Positions 46,217 to 57,400 of a DNA stretch of 64,000 bases are shown piece by piece. The notes under the pieces were generated by a model. The model saw only the letters and a list, made by a program, of their open reading frames with translations. It searched no databases and was not told where the DNA came from. This DNA comes from Prolixibacteraceae bacterium. GTDB taxonomy: Bacteria; Bacteroidota; Bacteroidia; Bacteroidales; Prolixibacteraceae. The position numbers and the translations under genes were made by a program. Position 1 is the first letter of the stretch, and every line of letters starts with the position of its first letter. The stretch lies in assembly GCA_025210775.1 (NCBI GenBank), contig JAOARB010000031.1, positions 1 to 64,000 on the forward strand. Direction: 5' to 3'.

Positions 46217-46266
46217 TCCCTGATTACGCTGTTTGAATTTTAATTTGATTTCTTTATATATAGAAA

Positions 46267-46295
46267 GAGGCTGACTCAAAAATTGGGTCAGCCTC
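46267..46295. terminator. Terminator between LytTR regulator and lipoprotein genes
   Basis: GAGGCTGAC (46267-46275) pairs with GTCAGCCTC (46287-46295). It lies between convergent genes and could serve both. Confidence 0.75.
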
Positions 46296-46341
46296 TCTAT
46301 CAAAGGTATCTGTGGATATAGTGTATTTAACACTTAAATAT

Positions 46342-47682
46342 TTACATCTTATAGTAATACATTCTAAATGGAAATTCCTTCCATTGAACAGCAAAAACCA
46401 GATTAGTAGAGGTAACAGAGATTAAGTCTCTTTTAAAAGAAAGAACGATCAGACTTGTTACGCCCGTTGTAATATCTTTCTGTTTCGTAAAAGAGATAGA
46501 CATCACATTATCGCTATAGCTCCATGTTCCATATCTTTCGACATTATCTACGTCATCATATTCAATAATGGTATGGTCGGCTTTAAACTCATATCTAATG
46601 GCATCAGGCTCATTGGTTGCAGGACCTCCTCCTATTTGATAAAGACTCCATACCCCTAGGAACTGTTGGTCATTGACAGGAGTGTTGATATTTGTATTAC
46701 CTGATTGAGGACCATTAATCCAATGCTCTTTTACTTCTTTGATGTTATAATAGAAAGACACTTCTGTCGCATTATCTTCGGTGGTTCCATATACCAAGAA
46801 ACCGTTTCCACTTCCATCTTCATGTGAGATGCGATTGATCTTTAATGCCACTCCTTTAAAGGTAAAAGTCTGTTTCTTCAAGAAAGGCTCAAACAATAGT
46901 TTCCCTCTTTCAGTGGTCACAGACGATAAGTCCATGTTATTGTTTGAAAGATTAATCTCATGATTGTCATTGTCTGCACCATCGGCTAGATAGAAAGTAT
47001 TAGGGTTATCAGAAACTTTTATGGTATTAAAGATCTGGTTAGAGATCATCTGTCTTCCAATAAATTTCTCCATAAGTTGGTTGGCACTATTGATATCGGT
47101 AGTATTAATCGTCTTTCCATTAACACTAGTAAGCTCGATCCTGCCTATACCTAAAACTCCTGCTTCATTTGCTAGAGATTTACCATAAGTATTCTCTACA
47201 GTTACATTCAACATTTTCTCTTTGTCTAAAACATCCTTTATATCATAATAAAGATAAAGCTTCTCATTCTGCATCTTCACCACATAACTGATGTTATCGA
47301 TCGTTAAAGTTCCATTGTAATCCCACTCGTAAGAGGTAGACATTAAAGGTTTGTCTGATGGATTAGAAGGGTTCATTTGAGAAGAGACAATATTTAGTTG
47401 CATATTCTCGAAATGGTATACAAAAAGTTTCTCGTTATCTAAGATGGACTTATTATAGCTATCCCACTCTCCTACTTTCTCTACTTCATTATAAAAATCG
47501 ATTCTCCAATTGGTACACTTATAAGAGGCTGGGGTAAACTGTTGTAGTTTTGGTACAAATTGTTTGTTCGTTGTTATCTCACGCACTTTATCATTAAAGT
47601 TGATAGATGGTCCCTTATCTTTGCTACAACCAACGAAAGCAATAGCAATCAATAATAGTAAAAGATTTAATGTAGTTTTCAT
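46342..47682 (-). CDS. Lipoprotein with lipocalin-like domain
   Basis: From the preferred start MKTTLNLLLLLIAIAFVGCS the protein has 446 residues. The lipobox AFVGC makes it a lipoprotein anchored at Cys19. The frame extends 11 codons upstream, but those would precede the signal peptide. The C-terminal 110 residues (FLGVWSLYQIGGGPA, IRYEFKADHTII, GTWSYSDNVMSISF) look like a lipocalin-like beta barrel of the kind common in Bacteroidota lipoproteins. The middle region resembles the same fold less clearly. No ligand is known. Confidence 0.8.
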   Translation of the reverse strand: MKTTLNLLLLLIAIAFVGCSKDKGPSINFNDKVREITTNKQFVPKLQQFTPASYKCTNWRIDFYNEVEKVGEWDSYNKSILDNEKLFVYHFENMQLNIVSSQMNPSNPSDKPLMSTSYEWDYNGTLTIDNISYVVKMQNEKLYLYYDIKDVLDKEKMLNVTVENTYGKSLANEAGVLGIGRIELTSVNGKTINTTDINSANQLMEKFIGRQMISNQIFNTIKVSDNPNTFYLADGADNDNHEINLSNNNMDLSSVTTERGKLLFEPFLKKQTFTFKGVALKINRISHEDGSGNGFLVYGTTEDNATEVSFYYNIKEVKEHWINGPQSGNTNINTPVNDQQFLGVWSLYQIGGGPATNEPDAIRYEFKADHTIIEYDDVDNVERYGTWSYSDNVMSISFTKQKDITTGVTSLIVLSFKRDLISVTSTNLVFAVQWKEFPFRMYYYKM

Positions 47683-47715
47683 AATATAATAGATCTTATT
47701 TGTTGTTTGTTCCAC

Positions 47716-48061
47716 TTATATGACTGCCCATTTTAGTATTCGTTGCCTCAACAAGTTGATTTTTTCATATTTTCTTTTGAAAACGACTTATAAGACTACA
47801 AAAGAAAGAGCTAGTCCCTCCTAATAGTATCCATCCTATCTTTCTATTCTTTTAGATAAGAGGCCATTCGGTCGATAACAACCTCTATTTCCCATATCCT
47901 TTTAGGCATTATAAGATGGGATAAATTAAGACTACACTTTACAATTAAATAGGTCGGATAAAAGCGCCTTTGATTACAGATAATATTGTAAATTTGTTTC
48001 ACTCATGGGTTTAACGGTAGACAAGAATCAACCAATCGTCTCGTAAAAAAGATAGGCAACA
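47716..48061. promoter_or_regulatory. Intergenic region with promoter of the AraC-type gene
   Basis: This region lies between divergent genes. TAAATTTG at 47989-47996 matches the TAnnTTTG -7 consensus exactly, with TTTG 16 bases upstream (47969-47972), giving a leader of about 65 bases for the AraC-type gene. Nothing else is recognised. Confidence 0.5.
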
Positions 48062-48919
48062 ATGAAAAAAGGAGGATCTCAATTTGACAATACAAAGATC
48101 TATAGCACGAAAGAGATCACAAATGTTATAAAGGTAGGAACTCCTTTTTATCCGAAGAGTACAGGTTTCTTGCTTGTCCGAGAAGGGGAGATAAAAGTGA
48201 CTTATGATTTTGAAGATCATATTATCACTCCCAATGAGGGAATTCTTATTTCACGAAATGTCATTTACGAATTTCATGAAATAGAGGAATCTGCAGATTT
48301 ACTTTTGTTGGTTATAGACAATGATTTCCAACTTAGGGCTCCACTACAGATCAATCGGATAGATATTGCTCAGAAGATTAGAATGTATCGCTGTGTACAT
48401 GTTTTACTCACCACTAAGAAATTTAATCACTATTGGCAGCTTCTATCTTTATTAAAAGAAGACGATCTATTAAGAAATCCTGTTTTAGACATTAATTTCA
48501 GACACAATATCATCTCTGCTATCTTATACTTACTGTTGGATGGTATTGAGAAATTAGCCTCACTACAGAGCACTGATGAAAGCAAAAGCAAGAGATTGGC
48601 ACTCGACTATATTAAACTTGTTTCAACGCACTTCAGAGAACATAGGCATCTTTCATTTTATGCAGATAAATTAAGCATTACCTCCAAACATCTATCCGAA
48701 ACGGTAAAGAAAGTAACAGGAAAGACAGCCAAGGAGTTTATCAATATAAGTCTGATAGACGAAGCCCGATTACTTCTATCGGAGAGAAAACATTCCATTG
48801 CTGAGATTGCCTATATGCTTAATTTCAGTGACCAATTTTCGTTTAGTAAGTTCCTAAAAAGACATACAAATATGAGTCCAACGCAGTTTATGGAATATCA
48901 AAACAATAAAAATACGTAA
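48062..48919 (+). CDS. AraC-family transcriptional regulator
   Basis: This 285-residue regulator has an N-terminal cupin-like sensing domain (GFLLVREGEIKVTYDFEDHI) and a C-terminal AraC double HTH: LSFYADKLSITSKHLSETVK for the first helix pair, IAEIAYMLNFSDQFSFSKFL for the second, with the closing motif TNMSPTQFM. It lies 150 bases upstream of, and in line with, the TolC-EmrA-EmrB-like operon. It is probably the local activator of that efflux system. Confidence 0.92.
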   Translation: MKKGGSQFDNTKIYSTKEITNVIKVGTPFYPKSTGFLLVREGEIKVTYDFEDHIITPNEGILISRNVIYEFHEIEESADLLLLVIDNDFQLRAPLQINRIDIAQKIRMYRCVHVLLTTKKFNHYWQLLSLLKEDDLLRNPVLDINFRHNIISAILYLLLDGIEKLASLQSTDESKSKRLALDYIKLVSTHFREHRHLSFYADKLSITSKHLSETVKKVTGKTAKEFINISLIDEARLLLSERKHSIAEIAYMLNFSDQFSFSKFLKRHTNMSPTQFMEYQNNKNT

Positions 48920-49071
48920 TTTGGACATCGTATTCCGTATAAAGTCTATTATTATCCATTTCCAATATCAGATCTTTGCAACGAAATAATGAAGACGTTG
49001 GAGGTGTATTAGAAAAGAATATTTCCTTTTTTAATAACAATGCCTTCCATCTCTTTCTATAAAGTAAAGAT

Positions 49072-50400
49072 ATGCATCAACGAAAATGGACTCCCTTCTT
49101 TGGTATATTAATCGTGCTTCTATATGGAGGTACAAAGGCAGTTGCACAAAAACAACACACTGAAGTTATTACCCTAGAAGAGATATGGCGGAAGGCTTTA
49201 GAAAACAATATTCAAATAAAGATTCAACAGAGCAATATTGATATTACTGGCAAGGAAGTGAAGATTAAAAGACAAAAACTACTTCCTTCTATTACTACTA
49301 ATTTAGAAGTAGCATATTTAGGAGATATCCACATTTATGACAAAGATTTTACCAATAAGGTAAAGGTAGATATGCCAAATTTAGGTAACTCTTTTGCAAT
49401 CCAAGCGCAACAGTTGATATACAAAGGCCGGGCGGTACAAAAAGGAATTTCTCATGCCAATTTAGCGCACCAATACAGTAAGTTACAGAAAAGAAACACC
49501 GAACAAGAGATCAAACTATATGTTACGGGGCTCTACCTTGATCTATATCGTCTATACAATCAGAAGTTTGTATACCACAGGAACATTGAATTAGCACAAA
49601 TACGACTTCATCATACCAAAGCATTACATCAGCAAGAGCTGGTAACACAAGATGATGTCCTACGTACGCAATTCATGCTATCAAAGTTAAAGATTAAACA
49701 TCATCAGATAGAGAATCAAATACAAATTGTGAATCACCAATTAACGACTGCTGTAGGAATAACTCCAACCGTTATCATTTATCCTGATACGACAATATTA
49801 TCCACCCATATTAGCCACTATGATTACCAAACGTATCACGATAAGGGGGTAAAAGATAATCCTAGGTTGTTAATGAGTCAAAAAAAGGTAGAGATAGCAC
49901 AAAATGCACTTAGTCTATGTAAATCAGAGATATCCCCATCGATCTCACTATTTGCAGTAAATCATTTACAGAGTCCTTTAACGACTTCTATTCCTGTAAA
50001 AGACAATTATGCCAATAGTTGGAAAGTAGGTTTAACTCTTTCAATGGATCTCTCTATGGGCTACAAGATTAGGAAGAGAAAAGAGCTTAAACGGCTTCAA
50101 GTTCTACTATCACAAGAGATGGTCGAAGAACAAGAAGAGAAAATAGATATGGAGATTCATTCAGCTTATTTAAAATATAAAGAGAACATCAATGAGTTGG
50201 AGACCTTCAAAGAGAATAAACTTTTGGCTCGAGAAAACTATCGAATGATAGAGAAGAAATACGTAAATCAGTTGGCACTATTGATAGACGTATTACATGC
50301 CAGTAATACTAAGTTAGAGGCAGAGCTAGATGTAGCAAATGCAGAAATAAATGCACTCTTTTCATACTACAAGATATTAAAAATTACGGGGGAGCTATAA
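49072..50400 (+). CDS. TolC-family outer-membrane efflux protein
   Basis: This 442-residue protein has a signal peptide ending KAVAQ and two long alpha-helical hairpins typical of TolC (ITLEEIWRKALENNIQIKIQ at the start, a repeat of the pattern in the second half). It would form the outer-membrane duct of the EmrAB-type pump encoded directly downstream (21 bases). It carries no lipobox, unlike the second outer-membrane protein in this window. Confidence 0.9.
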   Translation: MHQRKWTPFFGILIVLLYGGTKAVAQKQHTEVITLEEIWRKALENNIQIKIQQSNIDITGKEVKIKRQKLLPSITTNLEVAYLGDIHIYDKDFTNKVKVDMPNLGNSFAIQAQQLIYKGRAVQKGISHANLAHQYSKLQKRNTEQEIKLYVTGLYLDLYRLYNQKFVYHRNIELAQIRLHHTKALHQQELVTQDDVLRTQFMLSKLKIKHHQIENQIQIVNHQLTTAVGITPTVIIYPDTTILSTHISHYDYQTYHDKGVKDNPRLLMSQKKVEIAQNALSLCKSEISPSISLFAVNHLQSPLTTSIPVKDNYANSWKVGLTLSMDLSMGYKIRKRKELKRLQVLLSQEMVEEQEEKIDMEIHSAYLKYKENINELETFKENKLLARENYRMIEKKYVNQLALLIDVLHASNTKLEAELDVANAEINALFSYYKILKITGEL

Positions 50401-50420
50401 CCTTCAAAACAAGATATGTC

Positions 50421-51473
50421 ATGAACAAAAATAAAAAATCGTTAGGCAAAAGACGCATATATATCACCAATACATTTCTTTTTTTATCCATCTCGGGAGT
50501 TCTAATCTGGAGTATCCGAACTTTCTTTCATTTGGATAGTGAGAGTTATACTGACGATGCACAGATAGAGGAATTCATTAACCCTATAAATTCTAAGGTA
50601 CAAGGATACATTCAGGAAGTCTATTTTAAAGAACATCAAAAGATTAACAAGGGAGATACCTTAATTGTAATTGACGATAGAGAATACCAAATCAGATATT
50701 CTCAAGCAGAAGCGGTCTACCTAAATGCCTTAGCTTCGGAAGAAGTGGCACAAAATAGTATTGTCACCTTAGAAAACAATATAGACATCAGTAAAGCGAA
50801 CATCCAAGCAAATCTTTCAACACTATCTAATGTGAGAAAGAACTACCAACGATACAAGAATCTTTTTAAAGAAAAAGTTGTTACTAAAGCCCAATTAGAG
50901 AATATTGAGACTCAATATGAGTCCTTAAAACTAAAGATCGATGCACTGAAAGAAAAAGAAGAGAGTACCCTTCTAGCAATCAAGGAAGCAAGAATAAAAT
51001 TACGTATTCATAAAGCAAAAGTAAAAAGTGCGAAAGCCTCTTTAGAGATGTCACAATTAAATATGGATTATTGTACCATAATAGCCCCCTATGACTGTAC
51101 GGTAGGGAGAAAGAAGATACAAAAAGGGCAGCTTATCCAACCGGGGCAACAGTTGTTATCTATAATAAAAGAAAATGAGGCATGGGTGGTCGCTAATTTT
51201 AAAGAGAAACAGATGCCATACATTCATATTGGTACCAAGGTAGAGATCACCGTAGATGCGTTAAACGACCAACATTTTGAGGGGGTTATCACGGCTATCT
51301 CTGGTGCAAGTGGTTCGAAATATTCAGCTATTCCTATAGATAATTCTACGGGTAATTTCATAAAGATACAACAGCGGTTTCCTGTTCGTATAGATTTTAA
51401 GGGCAGTAATTTCCCTAATGATTTTGGGTTGTTAAAAGCAGGGATGAATGTCACTGTGTCGATATCACACTAA
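50421..51473 (+). CDS. EmrA-like membrane fusion protein
   Basis: This 350-residue periplasmic adaptor has one N-terminal membrane helix (about 10-32), a split biotinyl-lipoyl domain (GYIQEVYFKEHQKINKGDTL, then MDYCTIIAPYDCTVGRKKI), a coiled coil of about 90 residues between the halves, and a beta-barrel part ending GLLKAGMNVTVSI. It links the MFS pump encoded 6 bases downstream to the TolC protein encoded upstream. Confidence 0.92.
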   Translation: MNKNKKSLGKRRIYITNTFLFLSISGVLIWSIRTFFHLDSESYTDDAQIEEFINPINSKVQGYIQEVYFKEHQKINKGDTLIVIDDREYQIRYSQAEAVYLNALASEEVAQNSIVTLENNIDISKANIQANLSTLSNVRKNYQRYKNLFKEKVVTKAQLENIETQYESLKLKIDALKEKEESTLLAIKEARIKLRIHKAKVKSAKASLEMSQLNMDYCTIIAPYDCTVGRKKIQKGQLIQPGQQLLSIIKENEAWVVANFKEKQMPYIHIGTKVEITVDALNDQHFEGVITAISGASGSKYSAIPIDNSTGNFIKIQQRFPVRIDFKGSNFPNDFGLLKAGMNVTVSISH

Positions 51474-51479
51474 ATAAAT

Positions 51480-52967
51480 ATGGCAGATTATAATAGAAAT
51501 TTCTTTCACCATTGGGTTCCACAGTGGTTACAAAATATACTTGTGATCATAGGGTTTCTACCCTTAATGATGGTTAATGGGGTATATATCAAGAATCTCT
51601 CCTTTATGGTTTCGGAGACACAGCTTTTGTCCTCCTATTTTATGATGGCCTATTTTGCATCTTCGATAGGGATGTATATTGTCTATCCATTAGGACTTAG
51701 ATTAAAGCAAGCGTTTCATTCGAAGAAACTTGTAATTGGGTCGCTTCTTTCACTTGCGTTACTAAGCCATATATGTAGTAGTACCAATAATGCCACTCTA
51801 TTTATTCTTTGTTCTCTTCTTATAGGAGTTGCTAAGTTTATCGGGATTTTCGAATTTCTTATTCCGCTTATTCAACTTCTATGTACCAATACATCAAGAG
51901 AGAAGTCCTACCCTATACTCTATCCATTACTTATGCTTATATCCTATTTTGGATCGTTCTTCTATACCAAAATAGCAGAGATCTTTCATTGGAATGATGT
52001 ATACCATATCATGGTGATTATCTTATTGGTAGAAACCCTGATAATGATCCTTGTAATGCATCATAAAAGATCGATGCGCAGGTTTCCTTTTTATCAGATC
52101 GATTGGATAGGGATGATTCTTTTCACGACGATATTAATGGGCATTAATTACATATTATGTATGGGAGAATATCATGATTGGTTTAAAGGACCTATTATCA
52201 AAGAATTGGCTATTTGTATATTGACTCTCCTATCGATATTTATTTATCATGAATCAAAACTTAAGAGACCTTATCTTGATTTAAACCATATCAAACAAAG
52301 AAATGTCATCGCATCAATCATCCTCTCTTTGGCAGTAGGGTTCTTTCTTGCAAGTGGTTCAGTGCTATCGATATATATCAAGAGCATATTGGGCTATGAC
52401 AACAATAGTTATGCTGTTTTTTATGTAAGTATGCTACCGGGTTGTATTATCGGAGGTCTTATCTGTTATCATTGGTTTAGGCATAAATGGAATTTAAAGA
52501 TATTGATAATGATAGGAGTAGGTTGCTCTATGAGTTCAAATATCATATTCTATTTTCTTTTTAGTCCTGTTGGAGATATATCTAATATGATTCTTCCGAT
52601 GATCATTAAAGGGGTAGGAACCATTATCCAATTTGTTACCATAGGGATCTATTGTTACCAAGACCTTCCTCCAGAGAACAAATTCTCTGCCGGAGCAATC
52701 TTTACCACCATACGATCATTTGTTGGGGTTGCACTCTTTATCACACTTTTTAATTGGGGATTTAAATATTTACAACTACAACATCTATCGAGTCTGGCAA
52801 GTAATATAGATTGTATTTTATGGACCACACGTAGTAAAAGTAGCATCTATAGGAGTATTGGGATTCAATCCATACTGTTGGCAGCCAAACAGATCTACGG
52901 CTATACCATTATCATTGGTTGTAGCATTCTTATATTGATCTCCTTTTTTAGGTTTGACAAGAAATAA
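51480..52967 (+). CDS. EmrB-like MFS multidrug transporter
   Basis: This 495-residue inner-membrane protein with about 14 predicted helices fits the DHA2 drug:proton antiporter group. The classical helix motifs are weakly conserved, so the assignment leans on its operon: TolC-like, EmrA-like and then this gene, in a row with gaps of 21 and 6 bases. Loss of typical motifs suggests a specialised Bacteroidota branch. Substrate is unknown, possibly a toxic compound or fatty acid. Confidence 0.85.
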   Translation: MADYNRNFFHHWVPQWLQNILVIIGFLPLMMVNGVYIKNLSFMVSETQLLSSYFMMAYFASSIGMYIVYPLGLRLKQAFHSKKLVIGSLLSLALLSHICSSTNNATLFILCSLLIGVAKFIGIFEFLIPLIQLLCTNTSREKSYPILYPLLMLISYFGSFFYTKIAEIFHWNDVYHIMVIILLVETLIMILVMHHKRSMRRFPFYQIDWIGMILFTTILMGINYILCMGEYHDWFKGPIIKELAICILTLLSIFIYHESKLKRPYLDLNHIKQRNVIASIILSLAVGFFLASGSVLSIYIKSILGYDNNSYAVFYVSMLPGCIIGGLICYHWFRHKWNLKILIMIGVGCSMSSNIIFYFLFSPVGDISNMILPMIIKGVGTIIQFVTIGIYCYQDLPPENKFSAGAIFTTIRSFVGVALFITLFNWGFKYLQLQHLSSLASNIDCILWTTRSKSSIYRSIGIQSILLAAKQIYGYTIIIGCSILILISFFRFDKK

Positions 52968-53028
52968 GACAGATCAAGATATATGCTAAAATTAATAGCT
53001 CTGTACGATAAAAAACGAAAGTAAAAAA

Positions 53029-53062
53029 ACATCTTCTCTCTATTTCTTTAGAGAGAAGATGT
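53029..53062. terminator. Bidirectional terminator between the two efflux operons
   Basis: ACATCTTCTCTC (53029-53040) pairs perfectly with GAGAGAAGATGT (53051-53062) around a 10-base loop. A-rich and T-rich flanks suit both directions. It separates the EmrAB-type operon (plus) from the RND operon (minus). Confidence 0.9.
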
Positions 53063-53118
53063 TTCTACTTATACTTACAAATGTTTATTTCAAAACACTT
53101 AAGTTGGGATTAGAGACA

Positions 53119-54492
53119 TTAATGATGTACTCCCCCTCCTAATGATTTATACAACTGTATTTTAGCCAAATGGTAATTTAACTGATGATCCACTAAATCC
53201 ATTTCAACAGTCAACAGTTGTATTTGAGATGTAAGCACATCGATATAATTAATCATTCCTTGACGTAATAACTTCTGTGATTGATCTAAAGAGTTCTCAC
53301 TTGCATTTCTCTCCAATAATTTGGTAGAGATCATCTTCTCCTCCGAAGTAAGAGTACTCAAAGCATTGCTCACCTCATTACTTGAAATCAACAATTGTTT
53401 TTGAAAAGCATACAACTTCTCTCTCTTTGTAAACTCTGCCACTTTATGTTTCATCTTTAGATTTCTCCTATTAAATATAGGCTGAGATATGGCACCCGAG
53501 ACACTAGAGAAGAGTGATTGAGAGCTAAACCAACTTGTTATAGATGTAGCATTTAAACCTGAGTTCCCCGATATAGTGATATTGGGATAAAGATTTGTTT
53601 TGGCAATATTCTCCTGCTCCCATGCAGCCTTCAAAGCAAATTCAGCCGCCCTAACATCAGGTCTTAGTCTTAACAATTGAGATGGCACGCCAATAGACCA
53701 TTTATGATTTTTGGGAATAGAAAACATCTTGTTTCTTGACAGTTTCCTTCCTGTATGACCCAATAAAATAGAAAGGGCATTCTCTTGAATATCTATTCTC
53801 AACTCCAAATCGGTAATCAAAGCTTTTGAATTCAACATCAGAGCTTCCGCTTGAGACTCATTAACCCCATTAAGTAAACCTGCCTCTTTTAATAGAGAAA
53901 CGGTTTTAAGGTTCTCTATACGCAATTGATAATTTTTTTGGGCAATATCCAGTTGTTTGTCTAAAGCAATAAGACGATAATAGGCAGAAGCAATATCCGC
54001 TATCAAACTTATTTCAACAGACTGTTTGGTTTCTATTTGTTGCAAATAAAGAGCCAGTTTTTCTTTCTTCGTACTCTTTATACCTCCCCATAAATCAAGT
54101 TCCCAACTTAAGGTAAGCCCTGCAGAATAAGAAGCACCATCACGACCAATAAGTGTTCCATTATTATGTCCCACACCAATATTACCATTCAAATCAGGCA
54201 ATGACCCTAAGTTGGCCTGTCCCATTCTCCATCGTGCCATATCGATACGACCAATAGCCGTTTTTAAGTCATAGTTGTTTTCTAGGCCTTCTTGGATATA
54301 GTCAATCAATTGTGTTTCATTAAAATACTCATGCCATCCTACTCGTGCAATATTAGTTGTATCCTGATCATGGCTATTTTTATACGACAGAGGAATCACT
54401 TCATCCATATCAGGACGCTCATATTTCTTTGTAACATGACAAGAAGAGATCAGACATGCTACCACTATTATTAAAAAATATCTCATCTTCAT
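53119..54492 (-). CDS. RND efflux outer-membrane lipoprotein (NodT/OprM type)
   Basis: This 457-residue TolC-fold protein has a lipoprotein signal (VACLISSCHV, Cys18) and the OprM/NodT pattern (WHEYFNETQLIDYIQEGLEN; LRLRPDVRAAEFALKAAWEQ; ILLGHTGR). It is the outer-membrane channel of the RND pump. It lies one base downstream of the pump gene, as the third gene of the operon. Confidence 0.93.
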   Translation of the reverse strand: MKMRYFLIIVVACLISSCHVTKKYERPDMDEVIPLSYKNSHDQDTTNIARVGWHEYFNETQLIDYIQEGLENNYDLKTAIGRIDMARWRMGQANLGSLPDLNGNIGVGHNNGTLIGRDGASYSAGLTLSWELDLWGGIKSTKKEKLALYLQQIETKQSVEISLIADIASAYYRLIALDKQLDIAQKNYQLRIENLKTVSLLKEAGLLNGVNESQAEALMLNSKALITDLELRIDIQENALSILLGHTGRKLSRNKMFSIPKNHKWSIGVPSQLLRLRPDVRAAEFALKAAWEQENIAKTNLYPNITISGNSGLNATSITSWFSSQSLFSSVSGAISQPIFNRRNLKMKHKVAEFTKREKLYAFQKQLLISSNEVSNALSTLTSEEKMISTKLLERNASENSLDQSQKLLRQGMINYIDVLTSQIQLLTVEMDLVDHQLNYHLAKIQLYKSLGGGVHH

Positions 54493-54493
54493 T

Positions 54494-57400
54494 TTAGTTT
54501 ATATCTTCTGATGTATATTGAAGAGGCACAACCTCTTTTACTGTTTTATCGGTCTCTGTTATTGTTTCTCCAGATATCCATTCTTGTAATCCTTGGAAGA
54601 CAACAAATAAGATAGGAATAATAAAAGGACCTATTAATGTTCCAACCAATAGTCCTCCTGCAGCACCAGTACCAATCGAACGATTTCCCATTGCACCGAC
54701 ACCACTACCTACAACAAGTGGTAACAAACCGAAGATAAAAGAGAATGCAGTCATCATAATAGGACGAAAACGCGTTCTTGCGCCTTCAATAGCAGATTCC
54801 ACTAATGAGCCTCCTTCTTTTCTGTATTGCAAAGCAAACTCGACAATAAGGATCGCATTCTTTGCAAGCAATCCAATAAGAACAATCAGTGCGATATAGA
54901 AGTAAATATTCGATTCTAAACCAGCTATTTTCACAGAACAATAGGCCCCTGCGACTCCAATAGGAAGAGAAAATAGAACAGATAAAGGCAGGATATAACT
55001 CTCATACTGAATAGACAATAGTAGATACACAAACAAAATACTCAAGACAAAAATGATGATCGATTGCCCCGAAGCAGCAATCTCCTCTCTGGTAATCCCC
55101 GAATATTGTATTTCATAGTCCGAGTTTAGAACCTGATCAGACACTTCATTAAAAGCTTTTATGGCATCTCCGGAAGAGTATCCACTAGCAGCTGTTGCAT
55201 TAAGCGTAGCGGTAGTATAAAGGTTAAACCTATTGATAGTCTGAGCACCATAACGTTTCTCCAATGAAACAAACTCGGTTATAGGAGCCATCTCTCCAGA
55301 AGAAGTACGAACAAAATATCCAGATAAAGACGCAATATTCTTACGCTCTTCAGGAGTCGTCTGCATCATCACCTTATATTGGCGTCCATATTTATTAAAG
55401 TTGTTTATATAAACACCTCCAACAAACCCCTCCATGGCATGGACAATATCAGAAACCATCATACCAGCCTGACGAACTTTCGGTTCATCGATAACAAGCT
55501 CATATTGAGGAAAATCAACATTAAATGAGTTAGAAACAAACCCTATTTCAGGTCGTTTTCGCAGTTCAGACATAAACTGATTAGAGACCATATTAAAGTC
55601 TTCATATTTACCATGACTTTTATCTAGCAGTTGCGCTTCTACCCCGTTAGACTTACCAAAACCACGGATACTTGGAGGAGCAAAGAATACTATTTTTGCT
55701 TCAGGAATAGCAGCCGAAGCTTTAAACAACTTCTTTATAATCGAATGTTCAGACAAAGAATCATTGCTACGCAGAGACCAATCATCTAAGTTGATAAATC
55801 CCATACCATAGCAGCTACCAGCACCAGCAAAGAAACTCTTACCCGACATCAATGTTACGGTTCGAACTCCATCGGTTTTATCAAGAATTCCATACAATTG
55901 CTCTAACACATGATGCGTTCTATCTACAGAAGAACCTGCAGGCAACTCAATATTTACATATATAGAACCCTGATCTTCAGTAGGCACAAAACCAGTAGAC
56001 AAATTCTTATTCACAAAATATATTGTAAAGATAGATCCAATGACAACTAAAAAGGCCAACCATTTACATCTAACTATTCGACGAAGTGCCACTGTATATT
56101 TAGATATGATGGCATCAAACGCAGCATTCCAACCTCGATATAACAGATCAAAAAACGACTTCTTTGTACCATCAGAATCTTTCACTTTTAGCAACAGCAC
56201 AGAAAGTGCAGGACTTAAAGTCAAAGAGTTAACCGAAGAGATCAGAACTGCAATTACCAACGTATACCCAAACTGTTTATAAAATACACCAGCAGGTCCA
56301 CTCATAAAAGTAATCGGGATAAATACTGCCACCATGATAGCAGTAGTCGAAATAATCGCTCCACTAATTTCACTCATTGCCGTAACCGTTGCCGTACGAA
56401 TATTCTTTGATCCCATCTCTAGCTTGGTATGGACAGCCTCCACTACAATAATGGCATCATCGACGACAATACCGATTGCTAAGATCAAAGCGAAAATAGT
56501 CAATAGATTAATCGAATATCCTAATATATTAAGGAAGAAAAAGGTTCCTATCAAGGATACAGGGATAACAATAGCAGGAATAAGTGTCGTTTTAAAATCT
56601 TGCAAAAAGAGAAATACCACGACAAATACAAGGAAGAAAGCTTCAAAAAGAGTGCTATTGACTTTCTTTAAGGAAGCATTAAGAAATCTATTGACGTTGT
56701 AGTTCACCATATAGTCTACCCCTTCAGGGAAATTCTCCTTCATCTTATCTAGAGAAGCTTCAATCTCCTCTAACACCTTCTGCGCATTGGCGCCAGGCAA
56801 CTGGTATACTCCAAAGTTAATACTAGGATTCCCATTAGAAATAGCTGTACCACTATACGTAAAAGCATCCAATTCAATATCAGCGACATCAGATAATTTT
56901 AGGATATCGCCATTAGGAAGAGAGCGAATCGCCATAGACTCATATTGAGCAACATCTGAATATTTTCCCCCATATTTGATAACATACTCATGAGGCTCTC
57001 CCACATTTTGTCCTAAAATACCTGGTGCCGCTTCTAGACTATAACCATTAATTACATTCTTGATATCTGCTGGAGTAACCACATAAAGGCTCATCTTATC
57101 AGGATGTAACCATATACGCATGGTATAATCTTTTGATGCTCCAGAGGTACCTACATTACTAACACCTCTGATCCTCTGTAACTCTGGACGCATCTTTATA
57201 TTAAAATAGTTCTCTAAAAATGTTCTATCATATTCAGGATTGGTAGAATAGATAGAGGTATACATCAATGGAGAATTCTCTTGTTTCTGGGTTACCACAC
57301 CATATTTAAGCACCTCGGCGGGCAGAACAGAATTGGCAATAGCCACCCTATTTTGAACATTCACCACAGCCACATCTGGATCGAAGCTCTGTTCAAAAAA